A DNA stretch of 64,000 nucleotides from an uncultured Lachnospiraceae bacterium (GTDB taxonomy: Bacteria > Bacillota > Clostridia > Lachnospirales > Lachnospiraceae): assembly GCA_945949045.1 (NCBI GenBank), contig CAMFDG010000004.1, positions 1 through 64,000 of the forward strand, given 5' to 3'. Under the pieces are notes generated by a model that saw only the letters and a program-made list of their open reading frames with translations, searched no databases and was not told the DNA's origin. Numbering within the stretch: the stretch's first letter is position 1; each line of letters begins with the position of its first letter. The position numbers were made by a program, and so were the translations under genes. This document shows positions 1 to 9,887 of the stretch, piece by piece.

Positions 1-53
1 AGAGCAGAGGACTGAAAATCCTCGTGTCTCTGGTTCGATTCCGGAACTAGGCA
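1..53 (+). tRNA. tRNA-Phe (GAA), 5' part outside window
   Basis: Anticodon arm GAGGA-CTGAAAA-TCCTC gives anticodon GAA; T-arm TCTGG-TTCGATT-CCGGA; acceptor 3' strand ACTAGGC plus discriminator A; CCA not encoded (followed by tttttt). Confidence 0.85.
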
Positions 54-61
54 TTTTTTGA

Positions 62-98
62 CCGTAATTATTACATTAAGTGGTAATTACGGTTTTTT
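62..98 (+). terminator. Rho-independent terminator after tRNA
   Basis: CCGTAATTA ... TAATTACGG followed by TTTTTT. Confidence 0.75.
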
Positions 99-177
99 GT
101 TTTCAAACTATATGTTCGGGAAAGCAAAAAGTAAGACTTTACGGATCGAATAGACAGGCCGTACACAATCAGCTTAC

Positions 178-206
178 TTGATTTCTTCTACAAAATTGGC
201 TATGAT
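178..206 (+). promoter_or_regulatory. Putative sigma-A promoter for plsY-like/cobalamin operon
   Basis: TTGATT (178-183), 17 nt spacer, TATGAT (201-206). Confidence 0.45.
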
Positions 207-233
207 AGGATGTATGGGAAAAGAGGAGATCAC

Positions 234-905
234 ATGCTATATTACGTTGTTTTTATAACTTTAGGCTATTTTATGGGAAGCCTCCTTTTTGCACCCTTTT
301 TTGGGAATAAGCTGAAACATAGGGATATTATCGGTGATACCAAGGACCGGAATCCCGGAACGGCCAATGCCTTTATGGAGGGTGGCCTGTTGTGTGGTAT
401 TATGACGTTGATCGGGGATATCGGGAAAGGTTTTCTTCCGGTCTTTTTGTGCCTGAATATGGGAAACATATCCATTGGAAGATTTTTTCACCAATTGCCG
501 GTATTCCGGTATGGAGAACAGGGAAATGGGGTCGGCGGAATCGGATTGGCCCTGGTTCTTCTGGCACCCGTGATGGGACATATGTTTCCCGTTTATCATA
601 AATTTCGTGGAGGTAAGGGGATTGCGGTAACCTTTGGAAGTCTTCTTGGTTTTGCTCCGAATCTTTTTCCGGCGCTTACGCTGGCTGTGATTTTTATCGT
701 GTTTTCATTGGTCATTCGCATTACTCCACATTTTTACAGAACGATTGGAACATATCTTTTTACGGCCTCGGTATTTTTGATATGGGGACATACCTTAGGG
801 CTGAAGCTCGGATTTTTGCTTATTACGATAATGCTTTGTATTCGGATGCATATGAGTACGGAGCCACGGGAGCAATGTAAGGTGAGTTTTTTATGGACGC
901 ATTGA
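234..905 (+). CDS. PlsY-like glycerol-3-phosphate acyltransferase (divergent)
   Basis: Polytopic membrane protein; GDIGKGFLPV and GHMFPVYHKFRGGKGIAV motifs of the PlsY family; start chosen after AAGAGGAGAT. Confidence 0.75.
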   Translation: MLYYVVFITLGYFMGSLLFAPFFGNKLKHRDIIGDTKDRNPGTANAFMEGGLLCGIMTLIGDIGKGFLPVFLCLNMGNISIGRFFHQLPVFRYGEQGNGVGGIGLALVLLAPVMGHMFPVYHKFRGGKGIAVTFGSLLGFAPNLFPALTLAVIFIVFSLVIRITPHFYRTIGTYLFTASVFLIWGHTLGLKLGFLLITIMLCIRMHMSTEPREQCKVSFLWTH

Positions 906-2023
906 TTTTATCCTGCAGCACAGGTGGCGGGCATAATGCTGCCGGTATTGCAGTGAAACAGGAACTGGAGGTACGGGGACATCATGTTGTTATGATGGAC
1001 CCCTATGAATTGGTAAGTCACGGTCTTGCTGTGAAGGTTGCGAATGCCTATGTCAAAATGGCTCAGCGGATGCCGGGGGTGTTTGGCCTTGTCTATTCGC
1101 TGGGGGCATTAGTGCGGCACGTTCCCGGAAAATCACCGGTATATTACGCGAATATTGCGGTTGCAAAGAAACTAAAGGCTTATCTAGCAAAGCATCCGGT
1201 AAATGTGATTATTATGCCACATTTGTTTCCGGCAGAGTTGATCACCTATCTGAAACGCTCCGGGGAGAAGCTTCCGTTGACAGTATTCATTGCCACTGAT
1301 TATGTGTGCATCCCTTTCACAGAGGAGACAGACTGCGATTATTATATTGTTCCGGGTGAGGCGCAAATTAAGAGTTTTGTGAAAAGAGGCATCGAGAGAA
1401 ACCGGATTCTTCCTTTTGGGATTCCGGTGAATGCTTTTTTTGATGAACGAAAAGATCGGAATCGGGAAAGGGAACGTCTGGGACTTGATCAGGATACGTA
1501 CTATGCTCTTTTGACCGGAGGAAGCATTGGCGCAGGTAATATTGAACAAACGATAAGATTTTTGCTGAAGTGGATGGACAATAAAACTGACAACGGAAAA
1601 CTGGTCGTTGTTTGTGGAAACAATGACAAATTATATAAAAAACTCCAACACCGGTATGGAGAAAAACTGGTGCTTCTCCATAAAACGGATCAGATGGCTT
1701 CCTATATGAGGGCCTGTGATGTCTTTATCTCAAAACCGGGGGGCCTTTCCTCTACGGAGGCTGCAGTTGCGGGAATTCCATATATTCAAATTGCACCGAT
1801 TCCCGGATGTGAGACGAAGAACATGAATTATTTTGCAAAGAATGGCATGAGTATTGCAGTCAGGCATCCGCAGATGAAGCTTGCAAAGGCACTGGACCAG
1901 TTGAACTGCAAAGAGAATGCGGATAAGATGAGAGCAAAGCAGAAAACAGGAATTCCGGCAGAGGCAAGGAAACATATTTGCGATTGGCTGGAAATGGTTT
2001 TGCAGGGAGGGTGCAATGTCTAA
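893..2023 (+). CDS. MGDG synthase/UgtP-like diacylglycerol glycosyltransferase
   Basis: N-terminal [15 protein letters not shown] and C-terminal [11 protein letters not shown] motifs typical of the MurG-like GT28/MGDG synthase family. Confidence 0.75.
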   Translation: MDALILSCSTGGGHNAAGIAVKQELEVRGHHVVMMDPYELVSHGLAVKVANAYVKMAQRMPGVFGLVYSLGALVRHVPGKSPVYYANIAVAKKLKAYLAKHPVNVIIMPHLFPAELITYLKRSGEKLPLTVFIATDYVCIPFTEETDCDYYIVPGEAQIKSFVKRGIERNRILPFGIPVNAFFDERKDRNRERERLGLDQDTYYALLTGGSIGAGNIEQTIRFLLKWMDNKTDNGKLVVVCGNNDKLYKKLQHRYGEKLVLLHKTDQMASYMRACDVFISKPGGLSSTEAAVAGIPYIQIAPIPGCETKNMNYFAKNGMSIAVRHPQMKLAKALDQLNCKENADKMRAKQKTGIPAEARKHICDWLEMVLQGGCNV

Positions 2024-3500
2024 AGTAATTATGGTGCAGGGAACCATGTCAAATGCAGGAAAAAGCCTGATTGCAGCCGGCCTATGCCGTATTTTTCATC
2101 AGGATGGATATCGTGTGGCGCCCTTCAAATCCCAGAATATGGCACTCAATTCCTATATAACGGCGGAGGGATTGGAAATGGGCAGGGCACAGGTCATGCA
2201 GGCGGAGGCTGCCGGAGTCCCACCGACGGTGTGGATGAATCCAATTCTGCTCAAACCGACAAACGATGCTGCTTCCCAGGTGATCGTCGAAGGAAAAGTC
2301 ATAGGCAATATGAGTGCCCGAGATTATTTTTCCTACAAAAAGAAACTGGTGCCTAACATTCTTCACGCATTTTCGAAGCTTCAGGAGCAGGCAGATATCA
2401 TTGTGATTGAGGGTGCGGGAAGTCCTGCAGAGATCAATTTAAAGAAGGATGATATTGTTAATATGGGGCTTGCAAAGCTGGTAGGTGCACCGGTGCTTCT
2501 GGTGGGGGATATTGACCGTGGAGGCGTGTTTGCGCAGCTGCTTGGAACGTTAATGCTCTTAGAGGAAGAAGAACAGGCTCTGGTAAAGGGGCTGGTAATT
2601 AATAAATTCCGGGGAGACAAGACTATCCTGGATCCAGGAGTGGAAATGCTGGAAAAACGCGGAAATGTCCCTGTGGCCGGCGTTGTACCCTACATGGATC
2701 TGGAACTGGAGGATGAGGACAGCTTAAGCGGCCAGCTGGAAAAAAAGGAAATCGGATTGATTGACCTTGCGGTAATACGCTATCCGAGAATCTCGAATTT
2801 TACAGACTTTCATGTGTTTGAGGAGATGGAGGATGTTTCGGTGCGTTATGTGAAGAATGTCCGGGAATTGGGGAATCCGGATATGATTTTCCTGCCGGGC
2901 AGTAAGAATACCATGGGTGATTTGAAGTGGATGCGCCAGAACGGATTGGAGTCCGCAGTGAAAAAATCAGCACAGCATATTCCAATCTGGGGAGTGTGCG
3001 GTGGCTTTCAGATGCTGGGCAAATCCATCCGTGACCCTGGATTTGCCGAGGAGGGAGGCTGCATGGCAGGAATGGGGCTTTTGGATGTAGAGACGATCCT
3101 TCAACCGGATAAAACCAGGCGGCAGACCAAAGGAAGATTTGGCAGACTTGAAGGAATTTTTGAAGAATTGTCCGGGATAAATCTGTCTGGATATGAAATC
3201 CATATGGGGCGGACTACAGGGTCGGAAAAGGCAGCTGTTGCAGTGTTGAATGGAAGAGAGGATGGCTCATTTGCGGGAAGTGTGTACGGAAGCTATCTTC
3301 ACGGGATCTTTGATGGGAAGGAAATTGCTTCGCGCATGGTGGAGATTCTTGCCAGGCGCAAGGGAATCAGCTTGAATGGTAGTAAAAGCTTTGATTATGC
3401 TGCGTTCAAGGAGAAACAGTATGAGGAACTGGCAGGCACGCTCCGGGAGCATATGGATATGGATTACATCTATTCAATCATGAGGGAGGCTGCCATATGA
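2016..3500 (+). CDS. cobQ: Cobyric acid synthase
   Basis: [43 protein letters not shown]; glutaminase part [10 protein letters not shown]. Confidence 0.95.
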   Translation: MSKVIMVQGTMSNAGKSLIAAGLCRIFHQDGYRVAPFKSQNMALNSYITAEGLEMGRAQVMQAEAAGVPPTVWMNPILLKPTNDAASQVIVEGKVIGNMSARDYFSYKKKLVPNILHAFSKLQEQADIIVIEGAGSPAEINLKKDDIVNMGLAKLVGAPVLLVGDIDRGGVFAQLLGTLMLLEEEEQALVKGLVINKFRGDKTILDPGVEMLEKRGNVPVAGVVPYMDLELEDEDSLSGQLEKKEIGLIDLAVIRYPRISNFTDFHVFEEMEDVSVRYVKNVRELGNPDMIFLPGSKNTMGDLKWMRQNGLESAVKKSAQHIPIWGVCGGFQMLGKSIRDPGFAEEGGCMAGMGLLDVETILQPDKTRRQTKGRFGRLEGIFEELSGINLSGYEIHMGRTTGSEKAAVAVLNGREDGSFAGSVYGSYLHGIFDGKEIASRMVEILARRKGISLNGSKSFDYAAFKEKQYEELAGTLREHMDMDYIYSIMREAAI

Positions 3501-4591
3501 TAAGAATGACGCGTAAACAGCTGGAGGAACTGAAGATCGACAGACCCGACGAGAAAATACACCGCCGGATCAAGGCAATCTGGGATGGAATTGCAAAACC
3601 ATTAGACGGGCTGGGGGAGTTTGAGACCATGCTGGCACGGATTGGTGCAATTCTTGGGACAACAGAGCTTTCCCTGCAACGAAAGGTGATTCTTACCTTT
3701 TGCGCAGATAACGGAATTGTCGCAGAGCATGTCAGCCAATCCGGGCAGGAAGTTACCGGAATTGTGGCAGGCTTTATGGGGCGTCAGGAGAGCTCGGTAG
3801 GGAAGATGGCAGCCCGGGCAGGGGTAACAGTGATTCCGGTGGATATCGGTATCAACTCCTGCCATAGGATTCCAGGGGTCAGGGACTGTAAAGTGATGCC
3901 CGGTACCAGAGATTTTCTGGTGGAGCCGGCCATGACAGAGGAGGAAGCTCTCCAGGCGGTTTCTGTAGGAATATCCCTGGTAAAAGAGTGTAAAAATACG
4001 GGTTTTCAGATGGTCGGGACAGGAGAAATGGGGATCGGAAATACGACTACCAGCAGCGCTGTGGCAGCTGCACTGCTGGACTGTGAAGCCAAGGAGGTGA
4101 CTGGAAGAGGTGCAGGACTGAATGAGGAAGGCTTGAAGCACAAGCGGGAAGTCATCGCGCAGGCGCTTTCCCGTTACCCGACTGCGCAGATGGATGGGCT
4201 GGAGATTCTTGCAACCCTTGGGGGGCTTGATATAGCTGCAATGGCAGGGGTATGCATCGGAGGTGCTGTATTTCATGTTCCAGTGGTTCTTGACGGTTTG
4301 ATCAGTTCCGTGGCGGCTCTGGTGGCAGAGCGAATGGTACCGGGAGTGAGAGAGTATCTTTTGGCATCCCATTTGAGCAAAGAGCCGGCAGCAGGTATGG
4401 TGGCAGATCGTCTGGGACTTCATCCGGTGATCGACGCGGGACTCGGTCTGGGAGAGGGAACCGGGGCAGTGATGCTGTTTACACTGCTGGACCTGGCCTT
4501 GGCGCTTTATGCGAACCAGACGACCTTTGCAAATATGGAAATTGATCAATATGAGCGTTTTACGGACGAAGAAGCGGAGCAAGGTTCATGA
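3497..4591 (+). CDS. cobT: Nicotinate-nucleotide-dimethylbenzimidazole phosphoribosyltransferase
   Basis: CobT motifs ([37 protein letters not shown]). Confidence 0.93.
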   Translation: MIRMTRKQLEELKIDRPDEKIHRRIKAIWDGIAKPLDGLGEFETMLARIGAILGTTELSLQRKVILTFCADNGIVAEHVSQSGQEVTGIVAGFMGRQESSVGKMAARAGVTVIPVDIGINSCHRIPGVRDCKVMPGTRDFLVEPAMTEEEALQAVSVGISLVKECKNTGFQMVGTGEMGIGNTTTSSAVAAALLDCEAKEVTGRGAGLNEEGLKHKREVIAQALSRYPTAQMDGLEILATLGGLDIAAMAGVCIGGAVFHVPVVLDGLISSVAALVAERMVPGVREYLLASHLSKEPAAGMVADRLGLHPVIDAGLGLGEGTGAVMLFTLLDLALALYANQTTFANMEIDQYERFTDEEAEQGS

Positions 4592-5145
4592 TGACACTGG
4601 TGATTGGCGGAAGCTGCAGCGGAAAATCCGCATATGCAGAGGGGCTGCTTGAGGGCTTTTCCGAAAAATTTTATATTGCAACTATGCTGGCGGAGGATGA
4701 GGAATCGAAGGACCGGGTGGAGAGACATCGCCTGCTTCGCAGCGGGAAGAACTTTGTCACCGTGGAGCAGCCCAGAAGACTTGAGGAGGCAGCAGAGAAA
4801 ATCCGCAGGTATTCGGCCGAAGGGGAAAAGTGCTCGGAAAGGCAGACGGCAGGGCTGTTGGAATGTGTATCAAATCTGGTGGCCAATGAGATGTTTCTGC
4901 CTACGGAAATTCGTGGGGAGAAGCAGACGGCACAGCTGGTGCTTCAGGGAATCCAGGTATTAGCCCAGGAAGTCCAGGAGCTGGTGGTGGTCAGCAACAA
5001 CGTGTTTGGGGATGGAATCCACTATGACGAAGATACGATGGCTTATCTGCGTTCCATGGCTCTTGTCAATGAAAGACTGGCAGAAAGAGCGGATCGGATC
5101 GTTGAGGTCGTGGTGGGCATTCCGGTGGTGCTTAAGGAGAAATAA
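4588..5145 (+). CDS. cobU: Adenosylcobinamide kinase / adenosylcobinamide-phosphate guanylyltransferase
   Basis: N-terminal P-loop GGSCSGKSAYAE; VVSNNVFGDGIHYDEDT; context. Confidence 0.88.
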   Translation: MMTLVIGGSCSGKSAYAEGLLEGFSEKFYIATMLAEDEESKDRVERHRLLRSGKNFVTVEQPRRLEEAAEKIRRYSAEGEKCSERQTAGLLECVSNLVANEMFLPTEIRGEKQTAQLVLQGIQVLAQEVQELVVVSNNVFGDGIHYDEDTMAYLRSMALVNERLAERADRIVEVVVGIPVVLKEK

Positions 5146-5146
5146 A

Positions 5147-5917
5147 ATGAAGCTTCTAAAATCGATTGCAATCGCATTTACAACCTATTCCAGGATCCCG
5201 ATGCCGATTTTTGAGTGGAAGGAGGAGGATATGCGCTACAGCATGTACTTTTTCCCATGGGTCGGGGCCGTGATCGGCGGGCTGGTGTGGCTGTGGTTTC
5301 GACTGGCGGCGGGGCTTGGAATCAATACCCTGACCTATGTTTTGATCGGTGCCGCCATCCCGTTGCTTGTGACGGGAGGAATCCACGTGGATGGATACAT
5401 GGATACGATGGATGCATTTCACTCCTACCAATCGCGGGATAAAAAGCTGGAAATTTTAAAGGATTCCCATATCGGGGCCTTTTCTGTGATTATGCTGGCT
5501 GTGTACGGACTGATCTATCTGGCTGGCTTTGCACAAATTACGGACAGCCGTTCGCTGATGGTATACTGCTTTGGCTTTTTCCTGGCCCGGTGCCTGAGTG
5601 CGATCGGCGTTGTCAGCCTTCCCACCGCGAAAAAAGAAGGAATGCTCTATCGGTTTGCGGGCAGTGCCCATGGGAGAAGAGTGAAACTCCTGTTGTATAT
5701 TCAGCTTCTCGTGTGTTGTCTGCTTATGATGTATATTTCGTGGATACGGGGGCTCGCAGTTATTTTGGCAGCTGCCATAAGCTATGGTTACTATGTGTAT
5801 CGAAGCCGGAAGGAACTGGGGGGAATCACAGGAGATACGGCGGGCTATTTTGTTACCATCTGCGAGGGTGCAATGGTACTGGCAACTGCCGCGATATCTA
5901 CTCTCATGCATCTGTAG
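5147..5917 (+). CDS. cobS: Adenosylcobinamide-GDP ribazoletransferase (cobalamin synthase)
   Basis: TYSRIPMP, GGIHVDGYMDTMDAFHS, GAFSVIML; internal ATG at 5147 preferred over the ORF-track start. Confidence 0.92.
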   Translation: MKLLKSIAIAFTTYSRIPMPIFEWKEEDMRYSMYFFPWVGAVIGGLVWLWFRLAAGLGINTLTYVLIGAAIPLLVTGGIHVDGYMDTMDAFHSYQSRDKKLEILKDSHIGAFSVIMLAVYGLIYLAGFAQITDSRSLMVYCFGFFLARCLSAIGVVSLPTAKKEGMLYRFAGSAHGRRVKLLLYIQLLVCCLLMMYISWIRGLAVILAAAISYGYYVYRSRKELGGITGDTAGYFVTICEGAMVLATAAISTLMHL

Positions 5918-5953
5918 AGAGTGCGGCGGGGAAGGGAGGAAAAAGAAAATTAT

Positions 5954-6286
5954 ATGGAACTGTATATTGGAGGATATTGTCAGGGAAAATATAATTATGT
6001 TTTAATAAATAGAAAGGTTCCTGAGAACAGAATCTGGAACCAGTTTCATCAATGGTTTCGAAAGAAAATGGAGGAGGGGGGCTTCCCTGAGGAGGAGGCC
6101 AGAGCTTATCTCCAGAAGCACCCGGATTCTGTAATCATCAGCGATGAGGTTGGGAATGGCATTGTTCCCCTGGAGCCCTTTGAGAGGGAATACAGGGAAC
6201 GGCTTGGGCGGATGCTGATAGAAATTGCCTCTCAGGCGGATCGTGTGGAGCGTGTACTATGTGGAATCGGGCAGAGAATCAAATAG
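5954..6286 (+). CDS. Small CobU-like protein lacking the P-loop
   Basis: ELYIGGYCQGK... and VIISDEVGNGIVPLEPFEREYRERLGRM resembles the C-terminal half of CobU; no GxxxxGKS. Confidence 0.7.
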   Translation: MELYIGGYCQGKYNYVLINRKVPENRIWNQFHQWFRKKMEEGGFPEEEARAYLQKHPDSVIISDEVGNGIVPLEPFEREYRERLGRMLIEIASQADRVERVLCGIGQRIK

Positions 6287-6906
6287 AAATGTATCTGATA
6301 CGGCATGGAAGTACTGTCTCAAATGAGGAACACCGCTATCTGGGGCAGACGGAGGAACCGCTAAGCGAGTCGGGAATCTCTAAACTCCAGGTTCAGGCGG
6401 GGGAGTGGGATCCCTTTGCCCCCGAGCTTGTGTTCAGCAGTCCCCTTAAGCGCTGTCGACAGAGCGCACAGCTTTTGTTTCCGACGGTGCCGGTAATCGT
6501 GGTGCCGGAGTGGAAGGAGATGAATTTTGGGCGTTTTGAGGGGAAAAATTATGTGGAGCTGAATGGAGATCCTGATTATCAGGCCTGGATCGACAGCGGC
6601 GGCAGGATCGCTTTTCCGGAAGGAGAGAGTCGTGAGGAATTTGTCCGCCGCACCGTGGAGGGGATGGCAAATGTGCTGGAGCTTTTGTCGAAGCAGGTGC
6701 AGCAGAAATCATGTCCTGCGTGCGATGATGCCGGAGGTATCTGCGTAGCGGCGGTTGTGCACGGTGGCACGATTATGGCGCTCCTCAGCCACTACGCCGG
6801 GGGAGATTACTATGATTACCAGGTGGAGAATGGGAGAGGTTATCACTGTCGGCTTCGGCCGCGGGGGGACGATGTTAAAATGGAGATTGTGTCAAGTTTT
6901 CTTTGA
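6259..6906 (+). CDS. cobC: Histidine phosphatase, probable alpha-ribazole phosphatase
   Basis: MYLIRHGSTVSNEEHRYLGQTEEPLSE, WKEMNFGRFEG, VVHGGTIMALL; start may be 6289. Confidence 0.8.
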   Translation: MWNRAENQIEMYLIRHGSTVSNEEHRYLGQTEEPLSESGISKLQVQAGEWDPFAPELVFSSPLKRCRQSAQLLFPTVPVIVVPEWKEMNFGRFEGKNYVELNGDPDYQAWIDSGGRIAFPEGESREEFVRRTVEGMANVLELLSKQVQQKSCPACDDAGGICVAAVVHGGTIMALLSHYAGGDYYDYQVENGRGYHCRLRPRGDDVKMEIVSSFL

Positions 6907-7056
6907 AAACTTGACATGTAGCGTCGACCCATTTGCCGAAGGCAAATTATGCATGGGTCGATGTTCAAAGAGATTGTGTCAAGTTTTCTTTGAAAACTTG
7001 ACATGTAGCGTCGACCCATTTGCCGAAGGCAAATTATGCATGGGTCGATGTTCAAA
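6883..7056 (+). repeat. Two perfect tandem copies of an 87-bp hairpin-rich unit
   Basis: 6883-6969 and 6970-7056 identical; each holds TGTCAAGTTTTC-TTT-GAAAACTTGACA and a nested TCGACCCAT(TTTGCC-GAA-GGCAAA)ATGGGTCGA hairpin. Confidence 0.95.
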
Positions 7057-7073
7057 AAGATTGAGGAAAAGCT

Positions 7074-8045
7074 ATGAAATATCATTGGATTGCCTTTCTG
7101 GGCGGTTTTCTTCTGGATCTGCTGCTGGGGGATCCCCGCTGGCTGCCGCATCCGATCCGACTGATCGGAGGACTTATCGAAAGACTGAAGCGTTGGAATC
7201 GAGCAAAGCTGACTGATTGCCAGAGGCAGAGGAGAGGTTTGGCTCTCGTGCTGGTAGTCTCGCTTGGTACAGTGGCCGTTTCCGGTGGAATCCTGGCGGC
7301 GGGTTATTGGCTTCATCCGGTCTTTGGCTGCATTCTGGAGATGGTCATGACCTATCAGATCCTGGCATTGAAATGTCTGAAGGTGGAGAGCATGAAGGTG
7401 TACGGCCGGCTGGCGGCAAAGGACCTGGAGGGGGCAAGGACTGCGGTATCTATGATTGTAGGACGGGATACCGGGCTGCTGGACGAGGCTGGAGTTATTA
7501 AGGCGGCGGTGGAGACCGTGGCAGAGAATACCTCCGACGGTGTCATTGCACCGATGCTGTATCTGGCGCTGGGAGGGCCTGTGCTGGGCTTTTTCTATAA
7601 GGCAGTAAATACGATGGATTCTATGATTGGATATAAAAATGAGGAATATCTGTACTTTGGCAGATGTGCGGCAAAATTGGATGATGTACTGAATTTCCTT
7701 CCCTCCCGGATCAGTGCACTGCTTATGGTGGCGGCGAGCCTGCTGCCGGGACGGGATTTTGACGCAAAAGGCGCGTGGCATATCTGGCAGCGGGATCGTC
7801 TGCAGCATACAAGCCCGAATTCAGCACAGACAGAGGCAGCCTGCGCCGGAAGTCTGGGGGTTCGCCTTGCTGGAAATGCCAGCTATTTTGGCAGGATGGT
7901 GGAGAAGCCGACCATCGGAGATGATATGAGGCCTGTGGAATATGAGGACATTCGAAGGGCTAACCGGCTGATGTACCGCACGGCGTTCCTTTGTGAGGGG
8001 ATATGCCTGCTGGTGCTGCTGGCCTTTCTTGTAATTGGGATTTAA
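7074..8045 (+). CDS. cbiB: Adenosylcobinamide-phosphate synthase
   Basis: LLGDPRWLPHPIRLIG; AVETVAENTSDGVIAPMLYLALGG; AVNTMDSMIGYKNEEY. Confidence 0.93.
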   Translation: MKYHWIAFLGGFLLDLLLGDPRWLPHPIRLIGGLIERLKRWNRAKLTDCQRQRRGLALVLVVSLGTVAVSGGILAAGYWLHPVFGCILEMVMTYQILALKCLKVESMKVYGRLAAKDLEGARTAVSMIVGRDTGLLDEAGVIKAAVETVAENTSDGVIAPMLYLALGGPVLGFFYKAVNTMDSMIGYKNEEYLYFGRCAAKLDDVLNFLPSRISALLMVAASLLPGRDFDAKGAWHIWQRDRLQHTSPNSAQTEAACAGSLGVRLAGNASYFGRMVEKPTIGDDMRPVEYEDIRRANRLMYRTAFLCEGICLLVLLAFLVIGI

Positions 8046-8109
8046 GTAGGCTTGTCATTTATGGTATACTGGTATAAATAAACCATTGGAAGGACGGGAA
8101 GGAGCACGC

Positions 8110-9174
8110 ATGCCGCAGTCATCAACTCATGGAGGGGATATTTACAGCAACAGAATTCAGCTGGATTTCTCCGTTAATATCAATCCGGTGGACATCGGAG
8201 ATCATATTCGTTCAAAGATGGCACAGGGGGCTCGTGCCTATGCACTTTATCCGGAGGCTGACAATGTTCAGCTTCGTGAAGCCATCGGAAAAATAGAAGG
8301 ACTTGGAAGAAAGCAGGTTCTCTGCGGCAATGGGGCATCGGAGCTTTTGGCAGCGGTGATGCACGCCTTCAGACCGGGGAGGGTTCTCATTCCGCAGCCG
8401 GCCTTTGAGGGCTATACATGGGCCGCACAGATGGTGAAAGCACAGCTGGCGGACTACAGGCTCTGCAGAGAGGATGGCTTTGCCCTTACTGAGAAAATTC
8501 TGGATGTGCTCACGGAGGAGCTTGATATGCTGATCCTGACCAATCCATCCAATCCTGTGGGCCGCCTGATTACACCGGAGCTGCTGCTTCGGATTTTAGA
8601 GCGCTGCCGGCAAAGAAATATTCTGGTGCTGCTGGACGAATGCTTTATCGAGTTTACCAGACAGAAAAGCGCCTGTGGGCTGCTTTCTTCTTTTCAAAAT
8701 CTGATCATTCTTCGTGCTTTTACGAAAATCTATGGAATGCCGGGGGTCCGGCTGGGGTATCTGCTGGCGTCAGAGACCTGCTGCAGCCAAATCGCCCGAC
8801 AACTGCCGGAATGGAATCTTTCGGTTCTGGCGCAGGAGGCGGGACTGGCGGTGCTGGAGGATTCGACGCCGGGATGGAATAGACTTGAATTTATTGAAAA
8901 AACAAGGCACATTATAGAAGAAGAAAGAGAAAACTTAAAACAGGAATTGATAAATGCGACGCACGGAGACCTTACGATCTATCCATCGGAAGCAAATTTT
9001 CTGCTGCTGCAGACGGGAATCCCTTTGTACGACAGACTGCTGGGGAAGGGGATCCTGATCCGGGACTGCTCAAACTATCCGGGGCTGGGGCAGGGGTATT
9101 ATCGGATTGCTGTGCGGGGACATGGGGAAAATGAGAAACTGCTGCGGGAAATAGCAAAGCTGTATCCAGAGTAA
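8110..9174 (+). CDS. cobD: Threonine-phosphate decarboxylase-like PLP aminotransferase
   Basis: STHGGDIYSNRIQLDFSVNINP; NPSNPVGRLI; RAFTKIYGMPGVRLGYLLAS. Confidence 0.85.
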   Translation: MPQSSTHGGDIYSNRIQLDFSVNINPVDIGDHIRSKMAQGARAYALYPEADNVQLREAIGKIEGLGRKQVLCGNGASELLAAVMHAFRPGRVLIPQPAFEGYTWAAQMVKAQLADYRLCREDGFALTEKILDVLTEELDMLILTNPSNPVGRLITPELLLRILERCRQRNILVLLDECFIEFTRQKSACGLLSSFQNLIILRAFTKIYGMPGVRLGYLLASETCCSQIARQLPEWNLSVLAQEAGLAVLEDSTPGWNRLEFIEKTRHIIEEERENLKQELINATHGDLTIYPSEANFLLLQTGIPLYDRLLGKGILIRDCSNYPGLGQGYYRIAVRGHGENEKLLREIAKLYPE

Positions 9175-9175
9175 A

Positions 9176-9226
9176 GCGTCAGGTGTGAGCCCATTTCCCG
9201 AGGGAAACTTTGCATGGGTAAATATC
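9176..9226 (+). repeat. Diverged single copy of the 3' half of the 87-bp unit
   Basis: CCCATTTCCCGAGGGAAACTTTGCATGGGT vs CCCATTTGCCGAAGGCAAATTATGCATGGGT; both preceded by AGCGTC. Confidence 0.7.
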
Positions 9227-9247
9227 ATAAGGATAGGAGGACTCGCT

Positions 9248-9877
9248 GTGGAATTGGAATATATTCTTCCGGGGGACATTGAAAAGAGGAGTTTTGAGAT
9301 TATTGATGCTGAACTGAAGGAACGGGGGATCATTCTGCCTGGAGATCAGAGGGATGTTACGATGCGCGTCATTCACACCAGCGCGGATTTTGATTATGCC
9401 GGGACAATGACTTACTCGAAGGACGCGGTGAAAATTGCGAGAACTCTGATCCGGGAGGGTGCAGATATTGTTACAGACACAAATATGGCGTTAGCAGGAA
9501 TCAATAAAAAGAAGCTGGCGATGTACGGAGGCCGGGTGCACTGCTTTATGGCAGAGGAAGAGATCGCCAGGGAGGCGAAGGAAAGACAGCTGACCCGTGC
9601 GGCAGTCAGCATGGAGCGCGCGTCCGAGATTGAAAAACCTGTGATCTTCGCCATCGGAAACGCACCCACTGCTCTGGTCAGCCTTTACGAGCTGATGCAG
9701 AAAAAACCGTGGAAGCCGGCCTTTGTCATCGGAGTGCCGGTGGGCTTTGTGAATGTGGAGGCGGCAAAGGAGCTGATTCTTAAGACGGAGGTGCCATATA
9801 TCGTCAATCGCGGAAGAAAAGGTGGAAGCAATGTGGCGGCGGCCATTGTAAATGCGCTGCTGTATGGTATGATATAG
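9248..9877 (+). CDS. cbiC: Cobalt-precorrin-8 methylmutase
   Basis: RVIHTSADFDYAGTMTYSKDAV; TDTNMALAGINKKKL; GTG start after AGGAGGACT preferred over ORF-track start 9185. Confidence 0.9.
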   Translation: MELEYILPGDIEKRSFEIIDAELKERGIILPGDQRDVTMRVIHTSADFDYAGTMTYSKDAVKIARTLIREGADIVTDTNMALAGINKKKLAMYGGRVHCFMAEEEIAREAKERQLTRAAVSMERASEIEKPVIFAIGNAPTALVSLYELMQKKPWKPAFVIGVPVGFVNVEAAKELILKTEVPYIVNRGRKGGSNVAAAIVNALLYGMI

Positions 9878-9887
9878 GGAGTCATTT

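Noticed and set aside
3602-4582. 326-aa antisense ORF inside cobT
   Set aside because: Shadow of cobT; no family signature.
6883-7056. CRISPR-like array
   Set aside because: Only two directly abutting identical units with no spacers and no cas genes.
6755-7216. 153-aa + strand ORF with repeated LCQVFFENLTCSVDPFAEGKLCMGRCSKR
   Set aside because: Reads through the tandem DNA repeats and into cbiB out of frame; not a plausible gene.
6843-7808. 321-aa antisense ORF with duplicated peptide
   Set aside because: Duplicated peptide arises from the 87-bp tandem repeat; rest is antisense to cbiB.
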